A DNA stretch of 64,000 nt from assembly GCF_040958095.1 (NCBI RefSeq), contig NC_091188.1, positions 33,272,615-33,336,614 of the forward strand. The letters run 5' to 3'. The notes below the pieces were generated by a model. It saw only the letters and a program-made list of their open reading frames with translations. It was not told where the DNA came from and ran no database searches. This document shows, piece after piece, positions 1 to 9,849 of the stretch (within the stretch, counting starts at the first letter, position 1; each line of letters starts with the position of its first letter). Both the position numbers and the translations under genes were made by a program. This stretch comes from Procambarus clarkii (lineage: Eukaryota; Arthropoda; Malacostraca; Decapoda; Cambaridae).

Positions 1-100
1 GAAGGATGAAGGTCGTCCCTTCACCTTCTAGTGTGGGGTCTGATCAACATACTTTAGCTACGTTATTGTGACTCATCGCCTGCATAAGGTATACTTGTGT
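1..100 (+). repeat. Penelope-type terminal module (partial, runs off window start)
   Basis: The segment carries the words 'cgtcccttcaccttctagtg' and 'acgttattgtgactcatcgc'. The same words recur in the same orientation at 3950-4015, beside the block 'gaccgaaacgtcgtcg'. I associate this block with the terminal region of Penelope-like retroelements in crustaceans; that family assignment is from memory, while the repetition is seen directly. No coding sequence is present. Confidence 0.5.
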
Positions 101-1047
101 TAGTATCACACTTAATTCGCTCCTGTACATACAATAGGACTATTTAGGTTAGGTAAGGAGAGTTAGTGATTAATAAACATATACACTAAATGTGTCGAGT
201 GGGAGGAGGGCGGGGGGGGGGGGGGGGATTTATCAGCTGATGATTGGAAGGGAAGACAGTCACGACTGGGTTTTGCACTTGTACGGGAAGGAAGTCATTG
301 CTAACAGTTATTGTATTTCACACCCCCTAAACGTTCGTTCATGCTTGCACTAACCTCGACATGCATATCTACTCACTGTAAACCTTAATTGTTTCACAGA
401 ATCAATTTGAAACGTTCCTTGAAGTAAACTTTGCATTATTTTCCTTTGTAAATCCCTATTTGCTTCACTGAAACTGACAATTTGAAACTTCCCTAAACGT
501 TTCTCCTCCCGAAACTTAAGCATAATGCTTGCTGTATCTTTCTTGCTAATCCTTAATTTCATTATACAAAATTATATACTGTACGAATCAATTTTAAACT
601 TTTTTAATTCTCATCTATTTTTCACTTTCCCTCATTCTCAAGAATGTTGCAATGAAAATTACAGTTGAACAACCATACTTCCACTACCTAATGTATGAAA
701 CATTTCGAAAAACTACACGAATCATTTGGGTTTCCCTTTTAACTTCGTTCACAACTTATGCCCTTAACTACTATTTTATTTTGCAACTCAAAACATTTCC
801 CATTACTAAACTTGCAACTTTGTAAGGAACACCATTGCAACGTGACTCATCCACGTTTTCAATCCTTGCAATTGTTTTGCAAACCAGGACAAAAGGTATC
901 TGCCACATCCTCAATTGCCCTACTATAGTCCTCTGCTAGAACTATTTAATCAAAGTCTGAGGCATGGTATCTTGCCTGACCGCTGGATACCGACTAATAC
1001 CAATACCCAAGCCAAATTCACAAACATTCTGACCCATACGATAAAAT
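101..1047. other. Unassigned AT-rich DNA
   Basis: No protein-like frame or known repeat was recognised here. A pure G run of about 17 bases lies near 212-228. A short open frame at 350-562 on the minus strand has no family features and is taken as chance. Confidence 0.5.
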
Positions 1048-1250
1048 AAGTAGGAGCCGTGAGAAGGAGTCGAACCTAAGCTCTAGGGACTCCCAAGCAA
1101 GCACCTTAGACAACTGTACCACAACATGGTCAAAAGGATTCCAACCTGGGATGCTTGGGAGTACCCAGAGCAGATGATCGAATCCTACTCACAAGCTCCT
1201 TCTCATTATACATCACATTATGTGATTTCTGTGTGCCTTCAGACCAATGT
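1048..1250. repeat. Inverted pair of tRNA-like SINE heads
   Basis: On the minus strand a Pol III B-box-like word (AGGTTCGACTCCT) reads from 1077 to 1065. On the plus strand a second, weaker B box (tgatcgaatcct) lies at 1175-1186. Both units share the 'gcttgggagt...ccagagc' stretch in opposite orientation, so the two heads point outward from a centre near 1128-1135. The right unit continues into a tail 'catcacattatgtgatttct', which resembles the tail of the composites at 34.0 and 62.3 kb. No clear target-site duplication was found. These are not functional tRNAs because no acceptor stem can be drawn. Confidence 0.6.
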
Positions 1251-1304
1251 CTGACATCCTTTATGTGTAAAGTTCGAGAGAATTATACTCGACAGGTTAA
1301 TGTT

Positions 1305-2345
1305 TCAAATTAGTCCCCAACTTGCTCCTATCCTGTATGGTTTCCTTCCTTGAAGAAGCATTCAAATTTGATTTGCCGAATATTTTGCTAGAAAAGACTC
1401 ATGCTCTTAGGTGGCATTTATTGACCTTAAACTCCTTTTGATACAGCAAAAAGGTGAGAGAAATCTTAGAATTAGCTTCATTTGGAGTTTAGGGAAGATT
1501 TGACATAGCTCATGAGGGTACCCGAGTATCAGAACTGCCTCAGTTCTTTCAAGGGAGTCAAAGGTAAACAGTCTGCACCCTTTGATTTATGTATACCCCA
1601 GAGCAGGGCGCTTTGCCCAACACAGTTCAATATCCTAATGCACAAAAACTGGTATTTGCACACTTGCTGATAAAGCTGTCATCTGTTTTGTCGATGACAG
1701 TTTGGATATTTGAAACAAAACAAGACTGCAATCTCTACTTGATTCACTCGCTGCTAAAAGCATTGAATTCGGTTTTTAACTTTATCCATTGCTCTTTCTC
1801 CCAGAAAACAACCAGTGCGCCTCTTGCTTTCAAAGTTAACAACCAAACCATACAAATATTTGGGCAGCACATATACCTGAGTAGGTATCAGTGACATTGT
1901 AAACTACCTACAGCGTAGGTTAAAATTCCAATCACTGAAAATACTTACTAGTAAGAATATTGGTATACATGTTAAATGTTAGATTATTCAACATGTTTGT
2001 TAGATCCCTACTTGATTATCATGCCTTGCACTTAGCTTCCCCGCCTCTGTTTTAAGCAAACTAGAATAGAACGAAGCCATGAGGGTAATTCTTGGTGCCC
2101 CAAGAAGCACAAGAATTAACATGAGGAAAGAACTGAAGCTTCCAACCATACTAGAGAGAATCATCCAAGTCAACACTACCTTTTCCCTTCAGGTCATAGG
2201 AGACCCTACATCTCCAGCATTGCTCGGAGATAAATTATTATGTGCCGTTAACACACTATTTAGTGGTGCAACATACCACCTCACTCCTTGTATGATTAAT
2301 GGCCGAGTAAAAATGTCTACAATCTCATGAAACTGAACATTCCTT
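1305..2345 (+). pseudogene. Non-LTR retrotransposon RT fragment (decayed)
   Basis: Pieces in several frames read as reverse transcriptase and the region beyond it. Near 1405-1430 there is a palm motif A-like 'FIDLK'. Near 1585-1640 a region reads like 'LCPTQFNILM' (fingers/palm block after the PQG motif). At 1690-1880 there is a decayed catalytic block and thumb. At 2079-2330 a frame begins MRVILGAPRSTR, a block typical of the connector between RT and RNase H in RNase H-bearing LINEs; the same block occurs as AMRAALGAP in the LINE near 46.9 kb. Stops and frameshifts break it everywhere, so it is a dead fragment. The clade is uncertain. Confidence 0.6.
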
Positions 2346-2895
2346 TTAATGCAATATTCCTGTCACTGATATCTTCATTTGTACACCACAATTTAAGTAC
2401 CATATACAACCGCCACTAAGATGGTTAATTAGAATCCTGCTCTTTCCAAAGCCGTCACACACTTTAAATAATTGCCTCATCAAAATTTAAGATCCAACTA
2501 GAACTCCGAACGGCCTGAAAACACCGGTATAAACCTGTGATTTGTTTAGATCTGAAACCTATGTATAAGGGCTGCACAAAACGTCCTCCAGATTGTGACA
2601 CTATGGAAAATCTCAGTCAGCCCCAACCGGTCTGAACAATACGTTCTTAACATACCGAGAAGCTGCACTTTAACCACACAATATATCAAGGCAACACCTG
2701 TTAGTAGACTAAAAATCATCGACACATTGGCTTTACCAGAAAATAAAATTTAGGAATGACCTTCCACTTCTGACAAAATATTTCTGACTACAAAATGAAA
2801 GATTCCTCCAATACCACATTGACTATTTTGTCCGTTATTCTGGAGTGCCAGAAGGCTGTGTACTGGCGCCAACATTACACCACACACTGCAGAGG
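2346..2895. other. Unassigned DNA
   Basis: Nothing recognisable on either strand. The 64-codon minus-strand frame at 2750-2944 overlaps the LINE fragment that follows and is not supported. Confidence 0.4.
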
Positions 2896-3530
2896 GAAGG
2901 ATGGAGAGGAGTGGTGGCCCTGCTGATAAGGACTGGTGTTTCAAGGAGATGGATATCCTGGGGTGCGAGGAGTTCAGAGACTACATAACAGGCACCATGA
3001 CGAAGGGAGGACCAAAAACAGCAGCCGTAATATATAACCCTCCATTAAACGACACAGGCCCCGGCAAGATTATGACAAACATAGCAGTACCTATTATAAC
3101 AAAGGGTAGACTGTTAGAAATCTATCGGGTAATAATAGTGGGGACTTCAACCATGCACAGATACAAGAACCGTATAGTGGTACAACGCAAGCTAAACTAT
3201 TAGACATGGCAACAATTAACTTTTCAAGCCAACATTTAAGAGGACCCACGTGACTAAAGGTAATTATGAACCTGTTTGACTTTATCCCAGGGAAATGAGT
3301 GATTACTATTCACATTTGAATATATGGTGGTAGTGGGGATAACTTACTCATGGTACTAGAAGTTACATGTGACCAAAAGGCCAAAGCCTGGCATACCGAA
3401 AGGGGAATTACAAGGAAACAAATTTTATAATATAAATACCATAGGTAGTAAATCAAGGATAAAGGCTGCACAGACATGACTGACTACATCACCCAGACGA
3501 GTAAGGAGACAGCATAATTTTGTCCTGGTA
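2896..3530 (+). pseudogene. LINE-A endonuclease-region fragment
   Basis: The frame at 2901-3203 contains FRDYITGTM and IYNPPLND, which align with DYISGTI and IYNPPPND of the LINE-A copies at 14.9 and 16.3 kb, so it is the apurinic-like endonuclease domain of the same CR1/L2-type LINE. Downstream (3290-3510) the nucleotides still follow that LINE, with a GMSDH-like region, then 'ggggaattacaaggaaacaa' and a 'TDYITQ' region, but out of frame. It has no 5' or 3' end, so it is an internal relic. Confidence 0.75.
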
Positions 3531-3544
3531 GAAGAGAATGGAAT

Positions 3545-3820
3545 TTCACGACTGTGTTAAGTTGTGCGAATGAGTATGACCAGATGGTCTCCACGCTTTT
3601 ATATCAGCTTGGAATCTCCAGAAGAGCATTTCCATCCTTGCACCCTCTTGTATCCTTTGGTCTGAGACCGAAGTCTGCCTTGCTGGGTATCTATGGGCAG
3701 CCCTCTGGCTGGGATGGCCAAGGATATTCCAAGCGTCGTTGCAATGTCTTTATCACCAGGGTGGATTATACCAGTCAGTGGAACTCTGTGGTTCCTGTCA
3801 GAGATACAACAGAGGGTTAG
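3545..3820 (+). other. Open frame of unknown origin
   Basis: An 88-codon plus-strand frame spans 3554-3820 and a 79-codon minus-strand frame overlaps it. Neither shows a domain I recognise. It sits directly between a LINE-A fragment and the inverted Penelope-type module, so it is probably repeat-derived. There is no sign of a splice site or of a real gene. Confidence 0.2.
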
Positions 3821-3822
3821 TT

Positions 3823-3987
3823 GTTGACCCGACCACACTAGAAGGTGAAGGGACGACGACGTTTCGGTCCGTCCTGGATCATTCTCAAGTCGATTGTTAG
3901 AAATCTATCAACCCAATCGACTTGAGAATGATCCAGGACGGACCGAAACGTCGTCGTCCATTCACCTAGTGTGTGGTCTGGTCAACA
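3823..3987. repeat. Head-to-head inverted Penelope-type module
   Basis: The left arm (3823-3896) and right arm (3914-3987) are reverse complements over about 74 bp, separated by 17 bp. Both arms hold the block 'ccaggacggaccgaaacg' and then 'cgtcgtcc..ttcacct'. A few differences (one missing base in the 'ctagtg' stretch, cgg/ctg near the outer end) show that the arms have diverged slightly. The right arm runs on to about 4015 with 'cttcagccacgttattgtga', also present at the window start. Penelope-like elements are known for inverted or partly duplicated terminal copies; that identity is inferred. Confidence 0.7.
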
Positions 3988-4020
3988 TACTTCAGCCACG
4001 TTATTGTGACTCCATCTGCA

Positions 4021-5315
4021 GAGGGTTAGTTTCGTGCTCCCAGGCCAGAAGGGTTCACTCACACGTTAAGGCAGTTCTCCTAACCTCCTTGGTACTTTTC
4101 CATGACATGAAACAGACAAAGATTACTTGTGTATGGAATTATCTTTGGTTTAGGTATTTATTTGTCTTATTTGTCTATTCGTTCACAAGATCAAAGGGAA
4201 ACTAGACCAAATGATGTACTTTTTCTGACGGGGGCCACCCAGCCAATACCGTGCAGCAAGCACGGAATTCACAGACCCCATCAACTGAGTGAAAACATGA
4301 AGCCAGGGAGTCTCTTCTAACCTTGTCTGTATGTGATAATGATAAAACTAGTATTCCAAGCAGACTTGGATAACTTATGGACTTTGACAAAGAATTACAA
4401 GGATTACCAAATACGTACTCCTAACTCATCCATAAGGAACCCAGGTTACAGCAGAAAATTTATACATGTCGAATGAAAGAATATAAAAGCTTCATTTAAT
4501 AAAGTTAGATGGCAAACAGACTGGAGACAACGACAGGCCCAGACCAAGAGGCTAAGAGGAGGAGACGCTTGGTCATCAAGATCAGTTCCACAACAAAGCA
4601 GCTACAGCTTCAACTGAGACCATGGGATGACCTGCGGGTATTTGATAACAGAGGCTACCTCCCCCCCCCCCCCCCACCCCCCCAGAGCACGCTAAGGTTC
4701 TTCCCCTAAAATAGAAACCAGGTCATCTGATTGAACACCATATCACAAGCAAGGGAACGATCGCCAAGTGTAAAATTGGCCTCAGAGGAGCATTAGATTT
4801 TGAATAAACACTATGGGCGAGAGAATTAGAGGAGAGCTACAGAAGAGACGGCGACTACGGGTACAACGGAAGAAAGATATTGGTACAACAAAGAGGTAAA
4901 GTCCCATACAAAAGATTTAGTTACTTCGAATATTCTCTCCTGCAAGTGTTACGACCTGGTTGGTCTATGTGATAATAAACAAGCCATTTGGGGCACTCCT
5001 TAACCTACTGTCCGAGACTGAAGTACACGACCCACTTTTTGTCGGCCCTAAACCCAAGCACACCAGGAAGGCTGCCAGAGCACTGGCACAATTTTTGTAT
5101 TAAATTAATGATAAAATTACGGGAAAACTAAGGGAAGGTGGAGTCTGCAGGACCACAAATAAGGCCCAAATAACAGTGCCTCGTATATGTAACTGAGGTC
5201 ACCCTCTTCAGGGTGAACAACAATTCGTACTGCCAGATTAAAGGGACGATGATCGGAGCAAGTGTTAGTGTTGCTGTGATAAAAATATTTATGCATGCAA
5301 CATTTGACGGCCTCC
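4021..5315. other. Unassigned DNA with a C-rich run
   Basis: No domain was recognised in either orientation. A cytosine-rich run lies at 4661-4682 within an otherwise ordinary frame. Small open frames at 4129-4709 and 5117-5317 have no supporting features. Confidence 0.4.
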
Positions 5316-5361
5316 ATTAGTGTGGCTGGTGTTCACTATAGTGAACACCAGCCACACTAAT
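5316..5361. repeat. Perfect 46-bp palindrome
   Basis: Bases 5316-5338 are the exact reverse complement of 5339-5361, with the symmetry centre between 5338 and 5339 (core 'gttcactatagtgaac') and no spacer. It could form a 23-bp stem. I cannot link it to a known element end. Confidence 0.95.
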
Positions 5362-5369
5362 CAACTCGT

Positions 5370-6150
5370 CCTCAGGCTAGGCTCGTTAGAGCAGCGGCCG
5401 TCCCACGAGACGTTCATAAACTTTAACACCGTAATAAAAACACTTGTTCCCATAATTTATTATACCATAAAATTCAATGTATATTAGGCGTACATTATGT
5501 GATTAGACTTTTTGGTGATTTGTGTTTGTAGCCCACTAGTGAAGCATTTACAGACTTGCTATTCGAGAAGCTGATGTCAGTGAAGCACTGTTCAAGAATA
5601 GTTCATGCCTCGCTCAGACCGTCTCATCAATAAATGACAAATGATTGTTAATCCAGCCAACGAACTTCTTGTTTATCAATGAAAAACAAGTTTACACGCA
5701 ACCTTTTTTGTTTTTATTCCACCCAGTGGTCGACACTAAAGGCGCATTCATATAACACGCCGTTCATTCAAAATAGACATTCTCAAATACATGTTATTAT
5801 TTTTATATATTAGCATACATTGCATATTTAGGCATTGTTTAAGTTAGGCATTTAGTTTCTCATGGTGATTATTTGTATCTGTAATACGTGGGTGAAGCAT
5901 TTACAACATTGTGGTTGAAACAAAAGTCGTCAGTGAAGCACTGTTCAAGAAATGTTTGAACGTCATCAGTTGTGAGTCATGTGTAAACCATTTTTCCATT
6001 CATAAAGAGGAGGTCTGGCAGGTGTATGGAATGGACCTTAACCTTTCTTTATGAGTACGAGCTGTTACACAGCTCAACTGATCACGTTCGAACATTTCTC
6101 GAGCAGTGCTTTGCTGATGACCGCTGCTCAAATCCCAAAGCTATAACTAT
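5370..6150. repeat. Diverged low-copy repeat, direct and inverted pieces
   Basis: The stretch 'gtgaagcatttaca...gtcagtgaagcactgttcaag' appears near 5540-5595 and again near 5890-5950 in direct orientation, roughly 350 bp apart. A third related piece lies inverted near 6070-6130 (reverse complement begins 'ggtcatcagcaaagcactgc'). A related AT-rich piece with 'ttcata.attttaacac' then 'attaggcg' recurs at 5414-5490 and 8236-8304. No coding potential was seen. Confidence 0.5.
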
Positions 6151-6661
6151 CATCCAACAGTTCTAATACAATGATTTTTCTTCCCGAGAATCTGAGTCAA
6201 AGGTATATTTAGCGAGCAAAATAATCTGGGTAAAGCCTTGTAGGAGCTCTGGGAGAGTCCTTAAAGCAAGAGGCTGCCCCGCATCCTCCATACAAGAAGC
6301 AGCCAAGACACTGGCTCCTCTCCAGCGACACCATCTTGTACGGGAACAAACATACAATCTAAAAAGGATGGTTCTACCAAAGTAATATATTTCTACAGCT
6401 TCAGGAAGCATCCAAAAGAAAGTTAACAAGCTCTAGTCTGGGATGAAGGAAACCATCGGCGAACATCCGGCCTAGAACTTGCTGCCTTCGGAGCCTTCTT
6501 TGTTAGCTTGGGAAAAAGGAATATCCCCCAGTGACATTAGTAACGGCTCCTTTCCCAGCATAAACCATATGCCACTTGAGTATTCATAGCAGATCCGCCA
6601 GTTATTTTATAATTTCTCCCCTCAATAATGAGGGGCACTTAGCACTAACAACAAACCAGCA
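6151..6661. other. Unassigned DNA
   Basis: No recognisable gene or repeat family. The 88-codon minus-strand frame at 6163-6429 shows no domain. Confidence 0.35.
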
Positions 6662-7190
6662 ACACCATGGAGTATGCAGCTCCAGCCTGGAGTCCATACC
6701 TAGTTAAACACAAGACAAAGTTAGAGAAGATTCAGCGGTATGCCACCAGGCTCGTCCCGGAACTGAGAGGATTGAGCTACGAGGAAAGGCTAAAGGAGCT
6801 GAACCTCACATCCCTGGAAAACAGAAGAGTAAGGGGAGACATGATAACCACCTACAAAATTCTCAGGGGAATTGACAGGGTGGACAAAGACAAACTCTTC
6901 AGCACGGGTGGGACACGAACAAGGGGACACAGGTGGAAACTTAGTACCCAGATGAGCCACAGAGACGTTAGAAAGAATTTTTTCAGTGTCAGAGTAGTTA
7001 ATAAATGGAATGCACTAGGAAGTGATGTGGTGGAGGCTGACTCCATACACAGTTTCAAATGTAGATATGATAGAGCCCAGTAGGCTCAGGAATCTGTACA
7101 TCAGTTGATTGACAGTTGAGAGGCGGGACCAAAGAGCCAAAGCTCAACCCCCGCAAGCACAATTAGGTGAGTACAATTAGGTGAGTACCA
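6662..7190 (+). pseudogene. LINE-A 3' end (5'-truncated copy)
   Basis: The frame 6667-7083 (138 codons, open) is the C-terminal part of a CR1/L2-type reverse transcriptase. It begins EYAAPAWSPYLVKHKTKLEK, followed by ATRLVPELRGLSYEERL, RRVRGDMITTYKILRG and NKWNALGSDVV. After the stop come the 3' UTR 'ttgacagttgagaggcggga', 'cccccgcaagcacaatta', and a terminal repeat of the 14-mer 'caattaggtgagta'. It matches the LINE-A copies at 18.4-20.0 and 62.1-64 kb. The missing RT core shows 5' truncation, typical of target-primed reverse transcription. The C-terminal frame is unbroken, so this copy is fairly young. Confidence 0.9.
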
Positions 7191-8149
7191 CGTTACCCCG
7201 TTCCGAAGACCCAGAAACGTTCACCTCTAACACTTTATAGAGCCTGCCGACTTACCACAATATTTGTTGATTTGCAGAAATGCCGCAGCGTTCAGGGGCT
7301 ACCAATACCTTGTCCAAGATGCGGATGATGGCCACGTAGCTGCAAGTGCTTAACCTCACGAAACTGTACGACTATCAGTATCGGGACTAAACCTATCAGC
7401 TAGATAGGTTTAGCCCCGAAACTTTCCCCTCACGCTTTCCTCTCGCCAGAGTCTCCTAACCAAAGCTGAAGCATCACTTTCTTGGGTATTTTTATTTATA
7501 TTTGACTGGACTGGTGGGATAGAAGACAGACTAACAAGTATGGATGGGGAGAGATGGGGAGAGGTGGGGAGGGAGGGGAGGGGAAGATGATTGATATGTA
7601 ATCGAAATTGTTAGCGTAACATTAACCATATGATACACCACAACTAAATGTTCAAATTATGGGCCAGAAGATTTTTCTCCACTCTGAAGTGGTTAACACA
7701 TGGAGTGCTTTAGACTACACCGATTAGAAGATAACCGCTTCAAGGTATAGTGTGTACCTACTAAAATTATTAAGACGTGTTCCCTTCACCTATTGTACTG
7801 AGGCGGGAATGTTTCCCATTACATAATGACCAACTGCGATTCGAGAGAAGATTTCAAACTTAAATCCCTCCATACCTGCAGTGCTGTTGTACGAGACCAA
7901 TTTTATGGGTCTGGTTGACCATACCTGCAGTGACATTGTACTGATGCACCCTCGTACATACCTGAAATTTCACATTAAACATATCAAAATACTAAATTGA
8001 ACATCTTCATGTAAAGTTTAAGAACCATCCCGCAAGACAATCAGGTCAGACATTGGTTGAGCTAAAAAGACTTTCCACAGAATGGCAAAACCCAACCTCA
8101 GACTTGACTCATCCACAGCTCGTTCTCAACACAACGGCCAAGGGGTCGT
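7191..8149. other. Unassigned DNA with a short hairpin
   Basis: An imperfect palindrome lies at 7382-7418: 'cgggactaaacctatc' pairs with 'gataggtttagccccg' with one mismatch around a 5-base loop. A purine-rich stretch of gggga units lies at 7536-7590. Nothing else was recognised. Confidence 0.5.
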
Positions 8150-9060
8150 TAACCCGGCAGCCAAACATGAACGTGAAGAACGCTTCACATTTAGCCTGTC
8201 AGTCTATTCTCGTTCGTGCACTGGCCCACAACAGTTCATACATTTTAACACTTTTTAAAATAGTTTTTGATACATGACCTATTATATATTATTTATTAGG
8301 CGAGAGAGACGAGGGTCTGAATGCACTCGAGCGATATTATTTCATTCAACAACTATTCTAGACCTATATACAGTTAGTATTCATTAATGTTTACTTATAT
8401 TGGACACAATATAGTACTTGGTTACACTGGACGTTAATGTTAATTAAGGCGTCTCTGGGGTTGGCTGCAGCGTGGACGACACTGACTCAGGATGGCTAAC
8501 TTCATTCACATAAGATGGGCAGGGAGTATGGGGGGGGGGGGGTGAGGTTTATGTGACGGTTACTAGAATAAAAGTCTTTGGTCCATATTTCAAGGAATGA
8601 AATCTTAAGAGTTCACAAGAAACACCTTATAACTGCCAGAATTTAACTATAATAATTTTGTAGACATTTTTCCACCTGCGTTTGGTCGAGCGGTCAATTT
8701 CACGATATGGTTGACACTCAAGTCGCTGATGTGGAATAGATAATCACACGGTAGTCGTTTTAGAATTTAATTTTGTTTTAATAAGTTTCATCAAAAGTCT
8801 TAAGCTAGGGCAAAAGTCTACCTAGACAAAGGTATATTACTCAATATCATTATCTTAAATGAGTAAACCTGAGCTAATTTAATTATTTTAAATAAAGCCT
8901 TAACATCTTGTAACTATGCTTATTTAGACAGTCAACAAATATAGACTATAGACCAACAGAATACAATGTGATAAAACTACTCATCATCTAGAGTAACTTG
9001 CCTGTAAGCCTGGCGCAGGTAACCTCATGCACAGGACTGTCCAGGTGACTAATTTAGTAA
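8150..9060. other. AT-rich DNA with a low-copy repeat piece
   Basis: Positions 8236-8304 resemble 5414-5490 ('ttcatacattttaacac', 'attaggcg'). A 12-base G run lies near 8530-8542. No gene was seen. Confidence 0.35.
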
Positions 9061-9232
9061 AACCAATGAGGCGGGCGCTGAGCAGCACCTCTCCCCACGC
9101 CGGCCCGCGCCACACTGCCCGCCGCGCCTCTTGACTAGCTTGGCCTGATGGGTCAACTACCTGTGACGTCATTCACCTCACCTGACATGAGGCCGCCTCA
9201 CATATAAATAATTCACAAGTAAAGTCACTTCA
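9061..9232 (+). promoter_or_regulatory. Candidate Pol II promoter-like island
   Basis: In this otherwise AT-rich region a GC-rich block holds, in order on the plus strand: a CCAAT box (9063-9067), a GC-box-like gaggcgggcg (9069-9078), a consensus cAMP-response element tgacgtca (9164-9171) and a TATA box tataaata (9203-9210). The spacing is plausible for a start near 9232. No recognisable coding sequence follows before the SINE at about 9.46 kb, so it could be the promoter of an unseen exon or of a TE, or a chance assembly. All motifs were read by eye. Confidence 0.3.
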
Positions 9233-9454
9233 ACAATAGTAATATTGAGTTTATTTCTATTAATGTGAAGTATGAGCAAGTGTGAGTATGTATTAAAAGC
9301 ACATACTTCACTACTGGACATTAAACCCACTACCACACCCACCTAGTAGCTTGGAAGCTCCATAACGCCTTCTGTAACTGTTATGTTGGGGTCTAGGCCA
9401 GGGGCCAGGTACAGCAACCGGTTACGGTGCTCAGCGTCCTGTGTGTGTATTTAC

Positions 9455-9540
9455 TGTGTGCCTGTAGGGTCGGGCTCACTATAGCCCGTGCTACATGGAC
9501 ATTCCCTTCCGCGTACCTAAATCTAAAACAAACATGTAAG
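9455..9540 (+). repeat. SINE-like 3' segment
   Basis: The block 'gggctcactatagcccgtgc' followed by 'taaatctaaaacaaacatg' resembles a repeat ending I recall from decapod SINEs. 'gggct...agccc' can form a small hairpin. There is no second copy in this window to confirm it. Confidence 0.35.
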
Positions 9541-9599
9541 GCCGAACTCTTAGCTCTTTGACTCCACCTTTCGAATCGCTGGTTGCGTAATTTACCGAG

Positions 9600-9815
9600 T
9601 CCAGCCCTATTATTTTTCTTTCATGTCAACTACATGTGTTTTTTCCTTTCACACATCACCAGGAAGCAGCCTGTAACAGCTGTATAGCTCCCAGGCATCT
9701 ATTTACTGCTGGATGAAAAGATACATCAGGTGGAAGGAAATCTGCCCATTTCCTCTGTCTCGACCGGGAATCAACCCGGGCCCTTAGGACAAGGACCCTA
9801 GAGTGCTATACACTG
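9600..9815 (-). repeat. tRNA-derived SINE (minus strand)
   Basis: On the minus strand a B-box-like GGTTGATTCC lies at 9776-9767, preceded by 'agggcccg' and a tRNA-like arm. It is followed by a body with 'gcagtaaatagatgcctggg', 'gctgttacaggctgcttcct' and 'ggtgatgtgtg'. The body matches the plus-strand SINEs at 61.44 and 61.74 kb ('gcagtaaataggtacctggg', 'gcctgcttcctgg'). It is therefore an older member of that tRNA-SINE family. The tail on its left side (9600-9640) is decayed. Confidence 0.75.
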
Positions 9816-9849
9816 TTGTAAGGACTCATGCATGCATGTATGTGTGTAA

